From assembly GCF_027942865.1 (NCBI RefSeq), contig NC_134525.1:18847657-18911656 (forward strand): 64,000 nt of DNA, read 5' to 3'. The notes beneath the pieces were generated by a model. That model saw only the letters and a program-made list of their open reading frames with translations. It did not search any database and was not told the origin of the DNA. The position numbers and the translations under genes were made by a program. This stretch comes from Odontesthes bonariensis. Its lineage: Eukaryota > Chordata > Actinopteri > Atheriniformes > Atherinopsidae. This document shows positions 1 to 13,700 of the stretch, piece by piece; positions within the stretch are counted from its first letter, which is position 1, and every line of letters begins with the position of its first letter.

Positions 1-1133
1 TCACACAGCAACATATAAGACATTCACATACCTACACTCACGATGCATGCCTGCACACCACCAACACGGCGTAATACTGTCTGTTAGCTGTTCTTTCGTC
101 CAGTCCTCTACACGAGATACCCCCCCCCCCCCCAACGAGATATCCCACGAGGACGTGCCCTCAGACACCTGTATTCAGAGCTGTTTTAAGGTCTTTAGAG
201 TTGTGTGCAGGTCAAGGTACAGGTTATTCCTAACAAGTCTTTAAGTTCTTTAGGCTGGACTAAGGCGCATGTTTTCACATGCAAAAGCAAGCCAAGACGC
301 ATTCAGGTCCCTCCGTGATGACCATTAAAATGTCACAGCCTTTGAACACAGTCCTGTAAAGGGCGTGCTATAAGGAGGCACGAGCTCATCGAATTCACTC
401 AGGGAGACAAAATGTTTGGTCACATAATGGCTCAAATCCGGCGAGCTGGGGAAAAAAAAAAAAAAAAAATCAAAGTTTGGCATGAATGAAGTCTGGGCCG
501 AGCTCGGCCTGTGTTTTGCCAAAGTACAAGTGGCTGCGCATGCTCACCGGTCGGCCCAAATGTGCCCCAAATACACACATGCAAAAAAAAAAAAAAACCT
601 GACAAAATCTGGCAATCTTCCATGGACCACAGCTGACTCACCAAAAGTCAAACACTGATGCCCAAACCCCTTTCTACATGAATAGATTTTGTTCTTTTTA
701 TTTATGTTTTTGTATGTCTAATAAATGAGAACGCAGCATCTGTCATATGCTGCAACGTGTCACAGGGGCAGGGGAACTTTTTCACTACTGATAGCTAATT
801 TAAACTCGCTTGAATATTTGAGTCAAAGATTCACGATTGACGTCAGAGTAGAGTAAAACCTGCTGCCCTGTAATTTTTTTTTGCTTTTTTTTTTTAAGAG
901 TCTTAAGAGTTGAGTCTATGCTAGGCAGATTCTATCAACGTCTCAACTCCTCAACACAATCACAGAAACAATTCTTCTACTCTACTCATACTTCTGCCCG
1001 GGAAGTGGCAGACTTCTGATTTTTAGACAGTTTATACAAAAACACAGTATATCGTAAAACTGTTTGCCATTCATCAGCGTTCCTGATGGTGAGGCTACAA
1101 CTAAATGGTTACAGGCGCATATTCTCACCAACA

Positions 1134-1165
<32 letters not shown>

Positions 1166-3640
1166 TGCGCTGGGCTCTAATTCGGGGAAGCTGTCTGCGT
1201 CTGTGCTCTGTTTTTTATCAGTCTCGCTGATGCGTAGGAGGCTCTTCTCCCTCTATGTCTGTGACTTCTCCTGGAGGAATGGATGGAAAAAGTTGGACAT
1301 AGATGTCAGGCCAACTTTTCATCTTGAGGCAGGGTATCCACTAAGCAAACACAGGACCCAGCTGACTAATGAATCAGACAGACAGGCTCAGAGGAGTACG
1401 GCTGTTTTTAAGGGAGTGATGATGTACAAGGGGCCCGCTCATACCAGTGCTACAACAAAGCACTATCTCTGCCTCTGCCCCTTCTCTTGTGTAGCTTCAT
1501 TTTGTAGACAGCTGTACAGGTAAGAGGCTGCATGGCTGTGTAGCATGTCCTGCTGTGCGTCCAGTTGGTTGACTGACTGGTGTGGTTTACAGCTTGTGAC
1601 TCTCACAGTTGGGGACAGGTGCTCAATATACATGTATGTGTCTTTTATGGGCAGCTGTCCTGGGTTGTGTCCATACAGCGAGCAGCCACAGAAGCCACAG
1701 GCTTTCAGCTCTGCTGGCTTCTGGACCCACAGTAGCTTGCTGTTTGTTTACAGAGTCAACCCAACTACCGATGGGCCACTCTGTGAGGATGAGGGGGTCA
1801 ATCAAACTGTACGTGTCTACGAGGCTCTGCCTAGGGATGTCACAGTTTTTCAGTTCGTGTTGGCACGGTCTGTGTAACAATCCAGCAGCAAGATTGTGAA
1901 ACTAGCTTTAGGACCTTTGGGAATGCTTTGAGCTGTTAGCTTTAGCTTAGTTTATTTCTTTCTAGGAAAGAAAATATCCAAAGATCATATTAGAAATAAA
2001 ATAAACAACGAGGACATCGGAGCATAAAGAAACGCTATTTACCCCCAAATACCAAAAGCAGAACTAAAGGTTAGCCAGAACCGTGACTTAAAGTGAATAA
2101 GTGTTGCTTTGTGCTTGCAGGTTGTGTAGGTTGTGTAGGTTTGACTCACAGGATATACTGCCAGTAAAAACCTGCCTAATAACGATTAAGTGGCAGTCTG
2201 CTCCCTCCTCTGCTTCTGGCATTTTGCTATTAAAAAAAATCTCCTTCACTCCAGTCAATAACATCTTGAAAGCTAGCAACCTACCGACGTTCTTCCTTAC
2301 TTCCATTCACAAGCGAAGTTAATCTAAAGCTAATTTAAAAAAGAAAGAAATGTGAGTCAGACACGTGTCCATTTACTGGTATTAACAAATGAATTAGTTT
2401 GTGAAGTGTCACAACAGTACGGTGGTATAGGCTACATTACCAGTGTAGCCTACATGGCTAGTGTGGGTGTTATTCAGTAGATGAAGTAGTTGTCCCGAAC
2501 CCTCCAGTAGGAACAGAGAGAACTTTTCTCCTGAATTATTTTAATCTTTGGGAATATCTGGGATATTATATTATATCGGGAAAGCCACCGGCCAGTTACA
2601 TAAGTTTGTTGTTTGCCGGCACAAAGCAGAAGCAGCTGGTAAGTCAGACCTCAGTCAGACATGCTTTGCAAACTTGTTTCTGTTTCCCTGTAATGTGCAT
2701 GAAGTCGAGGCAAAAACAACCTCAAGCAAACTATTTTTATTTTTTGTTGTGCATTTAAAAAAAATTTTTTTAATACTTTTTCCATCCCTTTTCTTTTTTA
2801 CCTCATAGGTTTTGCCCAACATAAAGTTTTCGTGTGAATGCCGTACCGCTTTTCCTCTGTTAATATTCTCAGAATTCAACAAATCAGAAATGTTTACACT
2901 TGTATAATATGCTATTAAGATGCAGCAGAGCAATGTGTGGTCTAGTTTAGCAGTTGCAGACATCAACAGCTGTTTTTCCATTAGCCTACTCATTTTCAAT
3001 AAATGTGCCAGGCAACTAAACATTTTTACTGCTTCCATTAGATGATGAAGGTGCGCTGTAAGAGTTTCCATTCTCTTTCTGTCCTGCTTTGCCCCCCCCC
3101 CGTGTGAGTGTGACTGAGCTCCATTAATCATCCCTCCTGCCGTATTAGGAGCGGGGTAAATATGTATGTGAAATTTGTGCTCTGCTCCCACTTTACAGGA
3201 CAGTTTATGCAGGACAGTTGAGTATGTTCAGTGACATGTAGTGTCTGTGAGTGAGCGAGTGGGAGAAAGAGGTTCAGTTTTGCAGGACCACCCTCCTCAT
3301 CCTGACGGGAAGTTGTTAGTTTAACCTGACAGGAAAGAATTCAGGAAACTTGGCAGTAAGCGACAAGGGAGAGAAAAGCTCCCCTCTCTGCATTAACTGT
3401 TAATAGACTGACCATTACCATAGTCTTCTCCATTTTCCTCCCAATACATGCTGCTCTGAGGTTTAAAAGAGCACTCCTTTCCTCCATCTTAAACACACTT
3501 CTCACTGCTGTGATATATACACCCCCCCCCCCCCCCCCCCCGCCTCTCATTAGTTGCTCTTTGTCCCAACTCTTGAATGCACCCTGTGTTTTTTTTTTTT
3601 TTCCCCTTCTCGTCTTCTCTCCCTCCCCCTTCCTCCCTCC
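1..3640. other. Region upstream of boc; no gene seen
   Basis: I see no supported coding exon here on either strand. It may be the distal promoter or a long first intron of boc. It holds poly-C runs (about 120-133 and 3521-3541), poly-A or poly-T runs (about 451-469, 583-597, 3590-3602), an AC microsatellite and a perfect 9-bp hairpin at 2428-2452. Open frames here lack splice context and protein-like composition. Confidence 0.6.
1139..1164. repeat. (AC)n microsatellite
   Basis: A pure AC dinucleotide run of about 13 units, read directly, upstream of boc. Confidence 0.95.
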
Positions 3641-3782
3641 TTCCTCCTCTTAGTCCCTCTACCTGTATCGGTTACACCTGAGCGGGAAGGCTGGGGGGTC
3701 AGGTTACGGCCCGCAGAATGAGGGCGCCCCTTTGAGCGCTGGCTTGAAGGGTGCGGGCGCAGGCGGAGGGGATGGGGTCAGC
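3640..3782 (+). promoter_or_regulatory. boc: Candidate boc 5' UTR exon or proximal promoter
   Basis: This is a short GC- and CpG-richer patch after a C/T-rich tract. It contains a possible donor (GCG then gtgaga at 3783), and the first coding exon starts about 320 bp downstream after a clean acceptor at 4097-4099. A noncoding first exon here would fit. No transcript evidence is available, and the true first exon could lie outside the window. Confidence 0.25.
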
Positions 3783-4109
3783 GGTGAGATGGGGGCTGAG
3801 AGAAAAGAAAGGCTTTATTTGTGTCTGGAGATTTGCTGCTGAGGGTACTGCAGAGTGCACCGCCTCACCTGGGTTGTGTTATTGGCTGCTTGTTTGTGTG
3901 TACACAAGTTCGATTTTTCGCAGACAGTGGTGCATGTATAAATCCAAAGTTTCAAAGTGGACTTTTGGTGCTTTTGTCGTTGGTGCGACTCTTATGTGCG
4001 TTTATTTAAGTCAGTCAGAGCAACATTGCTTATGCTGTTTGTTTTGGGTGCGCCAATTATGTAAATGACCCTCTAACCATCTGCAATTGTGTTTTTCAGG
4101 GGGCAGTGT

Positions 4110-7100
4110 ATGGAAGATGTCTGGAAAGCGAGGCTGGTCTCCTTGGATGAAAAAGAGAAGAGCTCCAGTGTTGTATGCTCTGGTGCAGTACTCCTGTGCT
4201 GCCTGCAGGGTAACGCTTCAACCACTGGTGAGTAGAGGTTGTAAAACAGCGGCTCCTCCACATATTTGTCCTTTCTCTGCTAATTTTCTATACCCCGTAT
4301 TGTCACTTCCAACATAGGGAGTCAAATGGCAGCTGGCAGAAAAACGGGAGAAGAGAGCTGTGTGGATAGGCGGCAACTGCCAGCATGCATAAACTGAAAA
4401 TGAAAAGTCGCCTTGTGTTTAGAACTGCGATTATTTTCCCTCAAATCAGTTTGCTAATTAAAAGAAATTTGTTTGATAGCTGGTAACCGACTGTATCGTG
4501 GATTTCTTGAACAAATTTCAGCAACATATCTGTGAGGTGCAAACAGCTCCAGGATATCAGCCCAACATTTGTGACACTACTTTGCCGCTTTGCCTTTATT
4601 GTGAATCATCCTAAATCCTCACAGCCTTGTTTGGGGGGTGTTTACGCCTTCTGTTTACTCAGTTCTCCAATCATGAAGCTGCTGGTCATGGTTTCCAGCA
4701 TCATTACACAGCATGTATGCTCGTCAGCGACCACTGCAGTGTGCAATCACTTCCAATGATTGAATCCAGCCATATTAATCAACTTTTTAAGTCACTTTGA
4801 TGAACCAAACAGACTGTATTGGTGTAACCAAAATTAGCCCATCCTGGATCCGCCAGTTGGTTTGGGATCTTTAAAGCTACATATGGAAAACAGGCGCTAG
4901 TTTGTTAAGTGAGAATTTACTGCTTTTCTTTGGTTTAGACTGTAGAAACCTGAAAGCTTCTGGATGTAGAAAAATCAGACATTTAATGGCATAAATGTGC
5001 GCTCTAATGATTTATATAATGATGCCAGTTAATTGAAAATTTGTCAATAGTTGCATATATCTGAATAAATTCTTAGGTAGTGGTAAGACTGCCACATAAA
5101 TCTGATTGTTATTTTAATCTTTTTACTGCATGATTATGATATTATTGCAGTATCCGTAGAATATAATGGTACAAGTGTAAGGAGGAGGAGAGACTATATA
5201 TAACTGCAGTCTTACGGCACTTAAACCTAATAGAGAGCACAAATTCAACCTTATGTATTGAAAATGCAACACCTAACATCTGCCATCAACACACTGTTCG
5301 ATTAAACAAAATCACTCACAGTATTATCATAGGTGAATTATCAGTGATTGGTTTTTGATATCCCAGCTATCATCTATAATGTGGGAGCCACGTGCAGTTT
5401 GACACGTATTCGTGTCTTTGTGAGCTGATTTCTACAGTAAAAGACTGTCACCATATTCCAGTTTGGGTCTTAGTGCTTTGTATTATCTTTTCTCCAGATG
5501 AGGTGCCAGTGTTCACTGAGGAGCCGTTGTCCGTGGTGCAGAAGTTGGGAGGCAGCGTCACCTTGCGCTGCAGTGCCCGACCCGCCTCGGCCAAAGTCAG
5601 CTGGCGTCTCAATGGCGAGCAGTTGATGAACGGAGATGTGGGTGTAGTAGTGGGGCCCAGCAGCCTGTCCATCACTTCTCTCTCCAACCTAACTCTGGGC
5701 AGATACCAGTGTGTGGCCAGCACCAGCGCCGGCGCCCTAGCCAGTGTGCCTGCTAACGTCACCGCTGCCAGTGAGTATCCACCCACACAGTGCTGTGACA
5801 AATAAACACAAACACACAGGCCCCCTTTTTGGTTTGTTAGAGTATCCAAAGAACATCTTTGACTTAATTTTCTCCCAGTAGAACAAAAACAGTGAAGGGG
5901 GTGGTATTTGTTTGCTTAAAATCTCTACCAACACAACATTGTAAACCTTGTACTTTTCCACTCATTGTGGCCAGGCGGAATCTCATCATTCAAAGGACAC
6001 AAATCAGCTAAAGCTTTGACTCTTAACGGTCTGTTGCACATCACAGACGAGCAATGCAACTCATTTTGTGTCCTCAGACAAATCAGCTGCTTTTATGCAA
6101 CATCACATTCAGCTAATAGAGTTTAAATAAATGACTCCTGATGCTGATGTTTTTAGTGCTTCACTGGTGTGGTGTTATATTTGATATGCATCATGGGACT
6201 GAGAGGGGGCCTGAAATTGTGAAACTCGAGCTTTAGGAATGGAGGGGACCCATGGGCCGGGGGCCAGACTGAGTTGGGAAGGAGAGGACCGAGGCTAAGC
6301 ATGGGGGCCCCCTGCCTCCATTGGCCCCTTTGCTCCCCACAACACCACATTCCTCTCCACAGGGCCTGACAGCAGGGCTTGCCAGAAATTACGGCCCCAT
6401 TATTGGGTAGAGGGCTGAGGGGCAGATAAGAGTGTTGTGTGTTTGCGTGAGGGGGTGGACAGAGGATATGGGTGTAGGCAACAGCAGAACACACCATTAG
6501 GTGGAAAAAGGCAGCTGTTAACAGTATTGTTTTACATGTAGGGATGTGATTGATGTATGAGGCAGCTTTAACTGGAGAAGCTGAAGGTGTTTTAGGCCAG
6601 TCGAGACAAGATTCTGACACAAGATGAGACGTGATGTCACATTCTGTCTCCTTGAAGCCCTCCGTAACCTCACACTCACGCACGATTCTTTTCACAGTTT
6701 TCACTCTTCGCCCTGTCACTTTCTCTCCCTTTGCGTCCTTTCATTATCCCTTACTTTCCCTCCTCTTTTGACATCTTCCCCTCTCATGTTTTTTCCTCTC
6801 TTTGGTACAGAGCAAGTTTAAAGATATTAAAAGTCATTGATAGCGCCAATAGTGGCAGAATCGTGCTGAGATAACCATATGTGCAGCCAGAGTAGTTGCC
6901 CCGCCCCTACAAAAAACCCATCTCTAATTTAATAACAATTTCTCCTTAGCCACCCCCAAATTGCTCAAGGTATTACTCCATGGGGAGTGTGTACGTGCTT
7001 GCCTTTCCTTGGGAGCCTTCTTAGTTGTACGCACATGTTTCTTGTGATCAGGGTAGGTTGATCCCAGGCCTCCACACTATCTGACTCTGAAGTATCTGCA

Positions 7101-7718
7101 ATTTTTTTTGGCACAAGTTAAAAAGCTCCCCGCTTGAATTCTTGCGCTGACAATCCCCCGCCCATGTATCTCCACAACGTGAACGCACAATACGTTGCAC
7201 AAACACGTTATAATTCAGAGAGGCACACAAGCAGGCATCCCGCTGCTGCACATTAAGATGATGGATGCACTGTCTCTCTCGAAATATTTAAGTGGGCCCT
7301 GCCGAGCAGCTCTGGTGCGGGAGGTCCGCTTCACTTTATGCATGCAATCAATCCTCCATCCATGCAGGATGCTCTCACAAAAACATCATGCACACACCTG
7401 AGAGGCACCCTGGTGGGGTTGTTCCCATGAAAAATGCGGGGCAGTGGAGCTGTGAGTGTGTATGTGTGTGTGACGGGGAGTTAAAAGGTGTAAATGGAGG
7501 AATTTGGGAGTAACAGACAAGAGGAGGATGGTAGGATGGGTAGATACGAGGGGGAGGCTGCTGTCTGAAAAAACAGCACCTGATTGATTTAGCAAATGGA
7601 GCGCCACATAGTCTCTCTCCACTCAACACGCACACACACCACTAAAGCCTGACATGTCTTGGCTGGGATTCTCATCTCTCAGAATAAAAGCTGACAGAGT
7701 CTGAGATGGAGTCATGTT

Positions 7719-7763
<45 letters not shown>

Positions 7764-10700
7764 GACCCTGATCTCCCCCATTTCTCCCATTAAAGCTCCT
7801 CCAGATGCAGGCTGGAGGACAGCTCCGGCGTGCATGGTGAATTAATCAGCTGCCTGCTGTGGATGTGTTTGTTCTGTGCTTTGAGTAAATCACTCTGATG
7901 TCCCTATTTGTAGATATCGTGGCCTTTGCTGAACTTTGCTCATTGAATTAGAGCTGTATACAATGTCTGATCAGCTGACTGTATATACCAGAAGCTTGGT
8001 CTTTTTTCTTTTTTTGCCACAGTGAGTTTCTGGTCCAAGAAAAACAGACCAGTTATAGCACCTCTGGAAAGAATGGAGAGCCTGTGTTTGTTATGAATAA
8101 ATCAACAAAGACTGGTAGACGTTTAATTACGTTCCTAGAGAAGTTTTATTTATCTTTCATTTCACTGTTGGACTCCTTTCGTGACAAATTTCTCCAGTTG
8201 TTACTTTCCTCCCACTGTGTGTTCCTATTTTTTCTTTTTCTCTCTCGTGTACTCATTTCAGTTTTCCTCAACTTTAAATTTATAGAATGGCAGCACCTCC
8301 CCTGCCAAGACTCTTATGGGTTGTGTTTTTTTTTTTTTTTTTGTTCCCGGCCTCTTAAGAGCAGAGTTTTGCTGCTTCCTCTCAAACCCAAACCGAATAT
8401 CTTTTCCTGAAACCCTATCGGATGGAGCACTCTCACCTTTGACCCCGTGGTCAGGCCTCCTGACTGCTCAGGCAGGGGTTTTAGGAGGTCAGGGGTCAGA
8501 TGAGCGTCTATGCTGTACAGACTGTGTGTCTGCGGGACAGCACATGGCCCCAGTAATCCTACTCCCTCTTTTCCCACAGACTTTGAACCAGATCCAGTCC
8601 TGGTATGATGTTTGACGGGATTAATGACACCTACTTGAGTGTAACTAACACCATATTTAGGCTTTTGAAATGCAATTGCTCAAAGTGAAAAAAAGTCGAG
8701 CCAGCTTTTATAAAATTCCTGTAACTTTGAGTGGATCGTGCTAAGTACTGGGAAAGAAATGACTAAAGAGGGAACTTTAGGGATGGGAATGTGGTTGCAA
8801 CACAGCAGAGGAAGGCTGATGTGAGAGACACTCCATGGAAACAGCACAGTTATTATTGCTCAGAATATTGTGGTTTTCTACTTCTGAAGCCGAGGACGGA
8901 CTGTATACATGTGCAGTTAGATGTGATTTACACAGCGTATTAAGCTGATGAAAGACTGGTGAGCTGTGTTGCAGTTATGTGACGGAGCTGACTTTTCCCT
9001 CGCCCGTGTGTTTTTTCAGAGCTGCGGGACTTCGAGCCTGATGACCAGCAGGAGATCGAAGTCGACGAAGGCAACACGGCTGTTATTGAATGTCACGTCC
9101 CCGAGAGTCAGCCCAAGGCTCAGGTCCGCTACAGTTTCAAGCAGGAATGGCTGGAAACGTCCAAAGGTACCTTGCTGCTGCTTCAGTCCACTGTGATCTC
9201 CCATGATGCTCAGTCTCACCCAACTTCCCTCTTAATTCCCGTACTATCTTCGTAATTTACCGGAATGCTATAATCCTGCTATCTGACTCTTCATAAAGCC
9301 GGCGATAAGGCTGTTATCTGGAGAATGTTGAAACATGGGAATTCAGTTGTTTATTTTTCAAACTATTTACTTCTAAGTTGCTTGGAGGAGAAGAAAAGCT
9401 CTAGTGGTTTGTGTACGCTGATGATGCCTGGGAGCTGTAGGTACTGATATCTACTGCTTATCTGTGAGGAAATGAATACCACATTGAGGAGCACTGGCTG
9501 ACTGTTCTGGGTCATACTCAAGGGCGCCACTCTGTGGCCTCTGCTGGCATTCCAGATATTTTTTTGGAATGGTACGTCGGGTTCATGTTACAGTGTCTCA
9601 CGAATATGAGTTTGATTTTTGTCTCGTTCGTATCCCTGAATTTCCTAATGTATTTCCTTCGATATCTTTCAAGCTTTAAACCAAACACCTGATTCTACCG
9701 AAGGTTTAATGACTTGTTTGTCAGATTCCTCTCACTCCAACGTGCCTTCTTTCCTTCAGGGAACTACCTCATCATGCCATCGGGAAACCTGCAGATAGCC
9801 AATGCCACGCGGGATGATGAGGGACCCTACAAGTGTGCGGCTTACAACCCCGTCACTCAGGAGATCAAAACTTCAACATCCACCGATCGTCTGCGCATTC
9901 GTCGTGAGTCTTTATCTTTTACACCGAGGCTAAGACAGAGCAAGCCTTTTACAAGGACTCTCTGTGCTTATGGATGAAATGCATGATTATCCCAGCTCTC
10001 TAATTGTTCTTTCCTTTTTTTTTTTTCAAACTACTTTTATTCTGATAAGTTTTTTTTTAAATTTACACTACAGCAATTTGATTTCCCTTTCGACAAGCAC
10101 TATTTTATCGTGTTATATAGTTAAATTCAGTTCAGTGAAACATGATTCTATCATTATGATAAGTCTGCTTAAAAAGGGAAAAAAAGCTGAATCTGAAGAC
10201 CTAATCTGGCAGTTTGCAGCTGTTACACATGTGTCTCGCATACACTTTATTTTGACCTTTCATGATTTTTTTTTTTTCTTGCCAGCACACATTTAGTCAC
10301 ACACGCTGACATGCACAATTCATGCTTTTGCATCTTCACACTTTCATCTCCGATCAAAATCTTAGATGAAAGTGTGAGGATCTTGCATTTTGATTTAGCT
10401 TCTTGGCCATCTGGATTTATTTATGACGACAACATAAGTAATGGAATTTCCCCTCGGGGATTAATAAAGTATAATTGATTGATTGATTGATTGAACAGGC
10501 ATGCAGCTGCATCATCATTCATATCCTGACTGTCATCTCTGTCAGGCTCCACGTCGGAGGCAGCTCGGATCATTTACCCGCCGGCTACCCGTTCCATCAT
10601 GGTGACAAAAGGTCAGCGGCTGGTACTGGAGTGTGTGGCCAGCGGCATCCCCACGCCGCAGGTCACGTGGGCAAAGGATGGGCATGACCTGCGCTTCCAT

Positions 10701-13700
10701 AACAATACACGCTTCCTGCTTAGCAACCTGCTTATAGACGCAGTGGACGAGGGAGACTCGGGCAGTTACATCTGCAGAGCGGACAACGGCATCGGCTCGG
10801 CTAGCTCGGCCACGGTCCTCTATGAGGTGCAAGTGTTTGGTAAGCAAAGCGGAGTTGTTTATTAAGGCTTGAATTAGTTTGTTAAATGTAAAATCCTCTA
10901 AAGGCCTTATCGTAGTAAAGGTTTTGTCCATTGACTCCATGAGGTGCATTTATAAGTAGAGTTTTGTCTGTGTCGTGGCTTTGAGAATGACTCCTGTTAG
11001 GCGGAGTTGGAAGACAGGAGTCCGTATGTGTGCAGAAGCATGGAGGGTGGAGACAGAGCTCTCTGTTCTATACCAGCACTTGATTGAATATGTCTGGGCT
11101 ATGGATGACTGTTTTTACAGGGATTTTTGCCTGTGTGTGCGTGCATGCACGTGTTGTTGGCTTGTCTCTCTGCAGCTGGCTCTAATTAAAGTCAGAGTGC
11201 TGGTGTAGCTGTAATGAGCTCTGTCTTTCTCCCCTATTCACAAGCAGCCAACCATCAACTAGCTGGCCTGCCTGGCTCTACAAACCCCCCCTCCCCCCAA
11301 ATATATATCCTACAGACACACTCGCTTGATTGTTTTTTTTACTTAAATGCATTTTTAAAGCTGAACTGACTTGCCTGAAACTTATTACTAACTTGGATGA
11401 TCATCAGCTCCACACAGTTATTAGTACAAGCACATCTACTGTACAAACATTAGCATGAAGAATCTCACTCCGCTTCTCCCCCGTCTCCCGCAGAGCCTCC
11501 TCAGGTGACCGTGGAGCTACAGCAGCAAGAGGTTGTGTATGGCGAGACGGTGCGCTTCACCTGCCAGGTGCGCGGTAAACCCACCCCGTCTGTGATGTGG
11601 CTCCACAACGCCCAGCCACTTGCCCCGTCTCCCCGCCACCGCCTCTCCCCGCGGGGACTGCGCGTCTCCAACGTAGGCCCTCAGGATGAGGGCCTGTACC
11701 AGTGCATGGCAGAGAACGGAGTCGGAAGCTCGCAAGCTTCCGCTCGCCTCATCACGGTATCAACCGGTAAGAGTGCAGCTTTGTGATTTGTCAGGTTACA
11801 TTCTGTTATTTGGCAGCCTTCAGATGTGATAATGTGTTCTTTTACAGGGATTTCCTCTCGGGGACGGCTGCCCTCCATCTATCGCCCGCTCAGCCCAGAC
11901 AAGGTGCTGAGAGAGCAGCCTCCTGTAAGGCCTGGGGCCACTGGTGCCATGTTGCCTCTAGACTGCTCTGAACTGCCAGGGCAGGTATTGCCTGCAGAAG
12001 CCCCCATCATCCTGAGTCAGCCACGCACAGGCAAGGCTGACTACTATGAACTCACCTGGAGGCCCCGGCATGAGCGAGGAGCCCCTGTGCTGGAATATAT
12101 GATCAAATACCGAAAGGTACTACGAGGAGCTTGTTGTGTAAACTAAATTACATCTTTTTAAAAAAAAAAACTTTTTTCAAAGATGTACACTTTGAGTGTA
12201 AGTAACTTACCCAATTTTCCTTCAAAGGAGGGAGAACCTCTGGCTGATTGGACCTCCAGGAGCATCTCGGGTTCTCTCCATAAGCTGACTCTGGCCAAGC
12301 TGCAACCAGACAGCCTATATGAAGTAGAGATGGCTGCCAAGAACTGTGCGGGACTTGGACAACCCGCTATGATGACTTTCAGAACTGGCAAAGGTACGAC
12401 ACAGGCATTAGTCACAGCTTGAGCAAATGTCAGACAAGAAACCCTTTGCAAAGACAGAAACCCGCCATGAACTCAACCTACAAGCTTCCTTATTTCCACT
12501 TTCAATGAGCTGCACCATTACACCAGATAGAATACTGATTATTTTTTTTTTTTAAGGATGGCTCTTGTATTTTCAGTCCCACATCCATGTCCTGTATATT
12601 ACCTAAAGCAACAAATCTGTACTAATTCCCAACTGAAAATAGCCCCCTGCCAAAAAGCCCCTTTTGCCTTGTTTCTGTTTATCAACATTTGCTTAAAACT
12701 GCTCAGCTGCTGTAGAAATTATTTTGACACTTTTGAACTCTCTGGGCTTTTACCAAACTACAGAAAACAATCGGCTTTATTCTCCTATTTGGCTCAGAGG
12801 ACACTTCCTCAGTTCTACATGTACTCATATTTCTCTCTACAGGTCGCAAAGGTCTGGGAGGGCAAATTGATCCACCAAAAACTCCTGCTGTCCCTTCACC
12901 AAGCCTCTCACGTAAGTACACACCTGCATATGGGCCACAACAAATCCCCCTCTGATTAACAATACTAATATAAATGATCTCAGCTATTATTAACATGGCT
13001 GCATGCCGCACCACAGTATCAGCTTTCAACAGTTGCCGCTGACTAACAATTCTAACTCCTCTCTTGCATTTCTGTCTCTGAAGGATGAGCTCCCAGTAAG
13101 TGCTGAATGCCACGTGACACATGAAGGTTACACTGTTGTTGTCTGTTGGCTGCCTGTCCTTGCTGTTTATCTGAAACCACTCCTGCTCCTCCTGCAGCTC
13201 CCGAAGCTCCCGATAAGCCCACGGTCTCCACGGCTACGGAGACGTCGGCGTACGTGACTTGGATTCCTCGCGGTAACCGCGGCTTCCCTATCCAGTCATT
13301 TCGGGTGGAGTACAAAAAGGTGAAGAAAGCAGGGGAGGACTGGGTGACGGCGGTGGAGAACATTCCTCCGTCGAGGCTATCAGTGGAAATCACAGACCTG
13401 GAGAAAGGTTGGTCATCAAAAACCCGCAAGCTGCACAATGTTGTTGTTGTTCACAGTAGTTTACTCTGACATGCTGGAGGTGGGGGGAGTCGTCGGATGT
13501 TGTACCATGTAATTAAAATGATGATGCCCTGCATAATTACATTCCCATGGTCGGTAAATTTATACACTATAATGAGTGTTGTTAGAGCCATTTCGGTGAT
13601 TACTGCCATTAATCAAAAGCATAACTAGATCACAATCGACGTAACATTTGCTTTGAGAAGGAAAACTTAAAACAACATCATTAGTCAATATAAGATTTGA

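Noticed and set aside
2655-3191. 178-codon minus-strand open frame upstream of boc
   Set aside because: It crosses poly-A/T runs, has no family resemblance, no splice context and composition like its surroundings.
4087-4317. 76-codon frame over the first boc exon ([16 protein letters not shown])
   Set aside because: This frame does not join in phase to the Ig1 exon; the overlapping frame starting at 4110 does.
10964-11208. Open frames in boc intron 6
   Set aside because: The flanking Ig3 and Ig4 exons join in phase at Phe-Glu-Pro-Pro as in other Boc proteins, so no exon is missing.
13084-13096. Possible 12-nt boc micro-exon (aag, GATGAGCTCCCA, gtaagt)
   Set aside because: Inserted in phase between the exons ending at 12911 and starting at 13198 it makes an immediate TGA; the direct join gives the conserved Pro-Pro-Glu-Ala-Pro-Asp.
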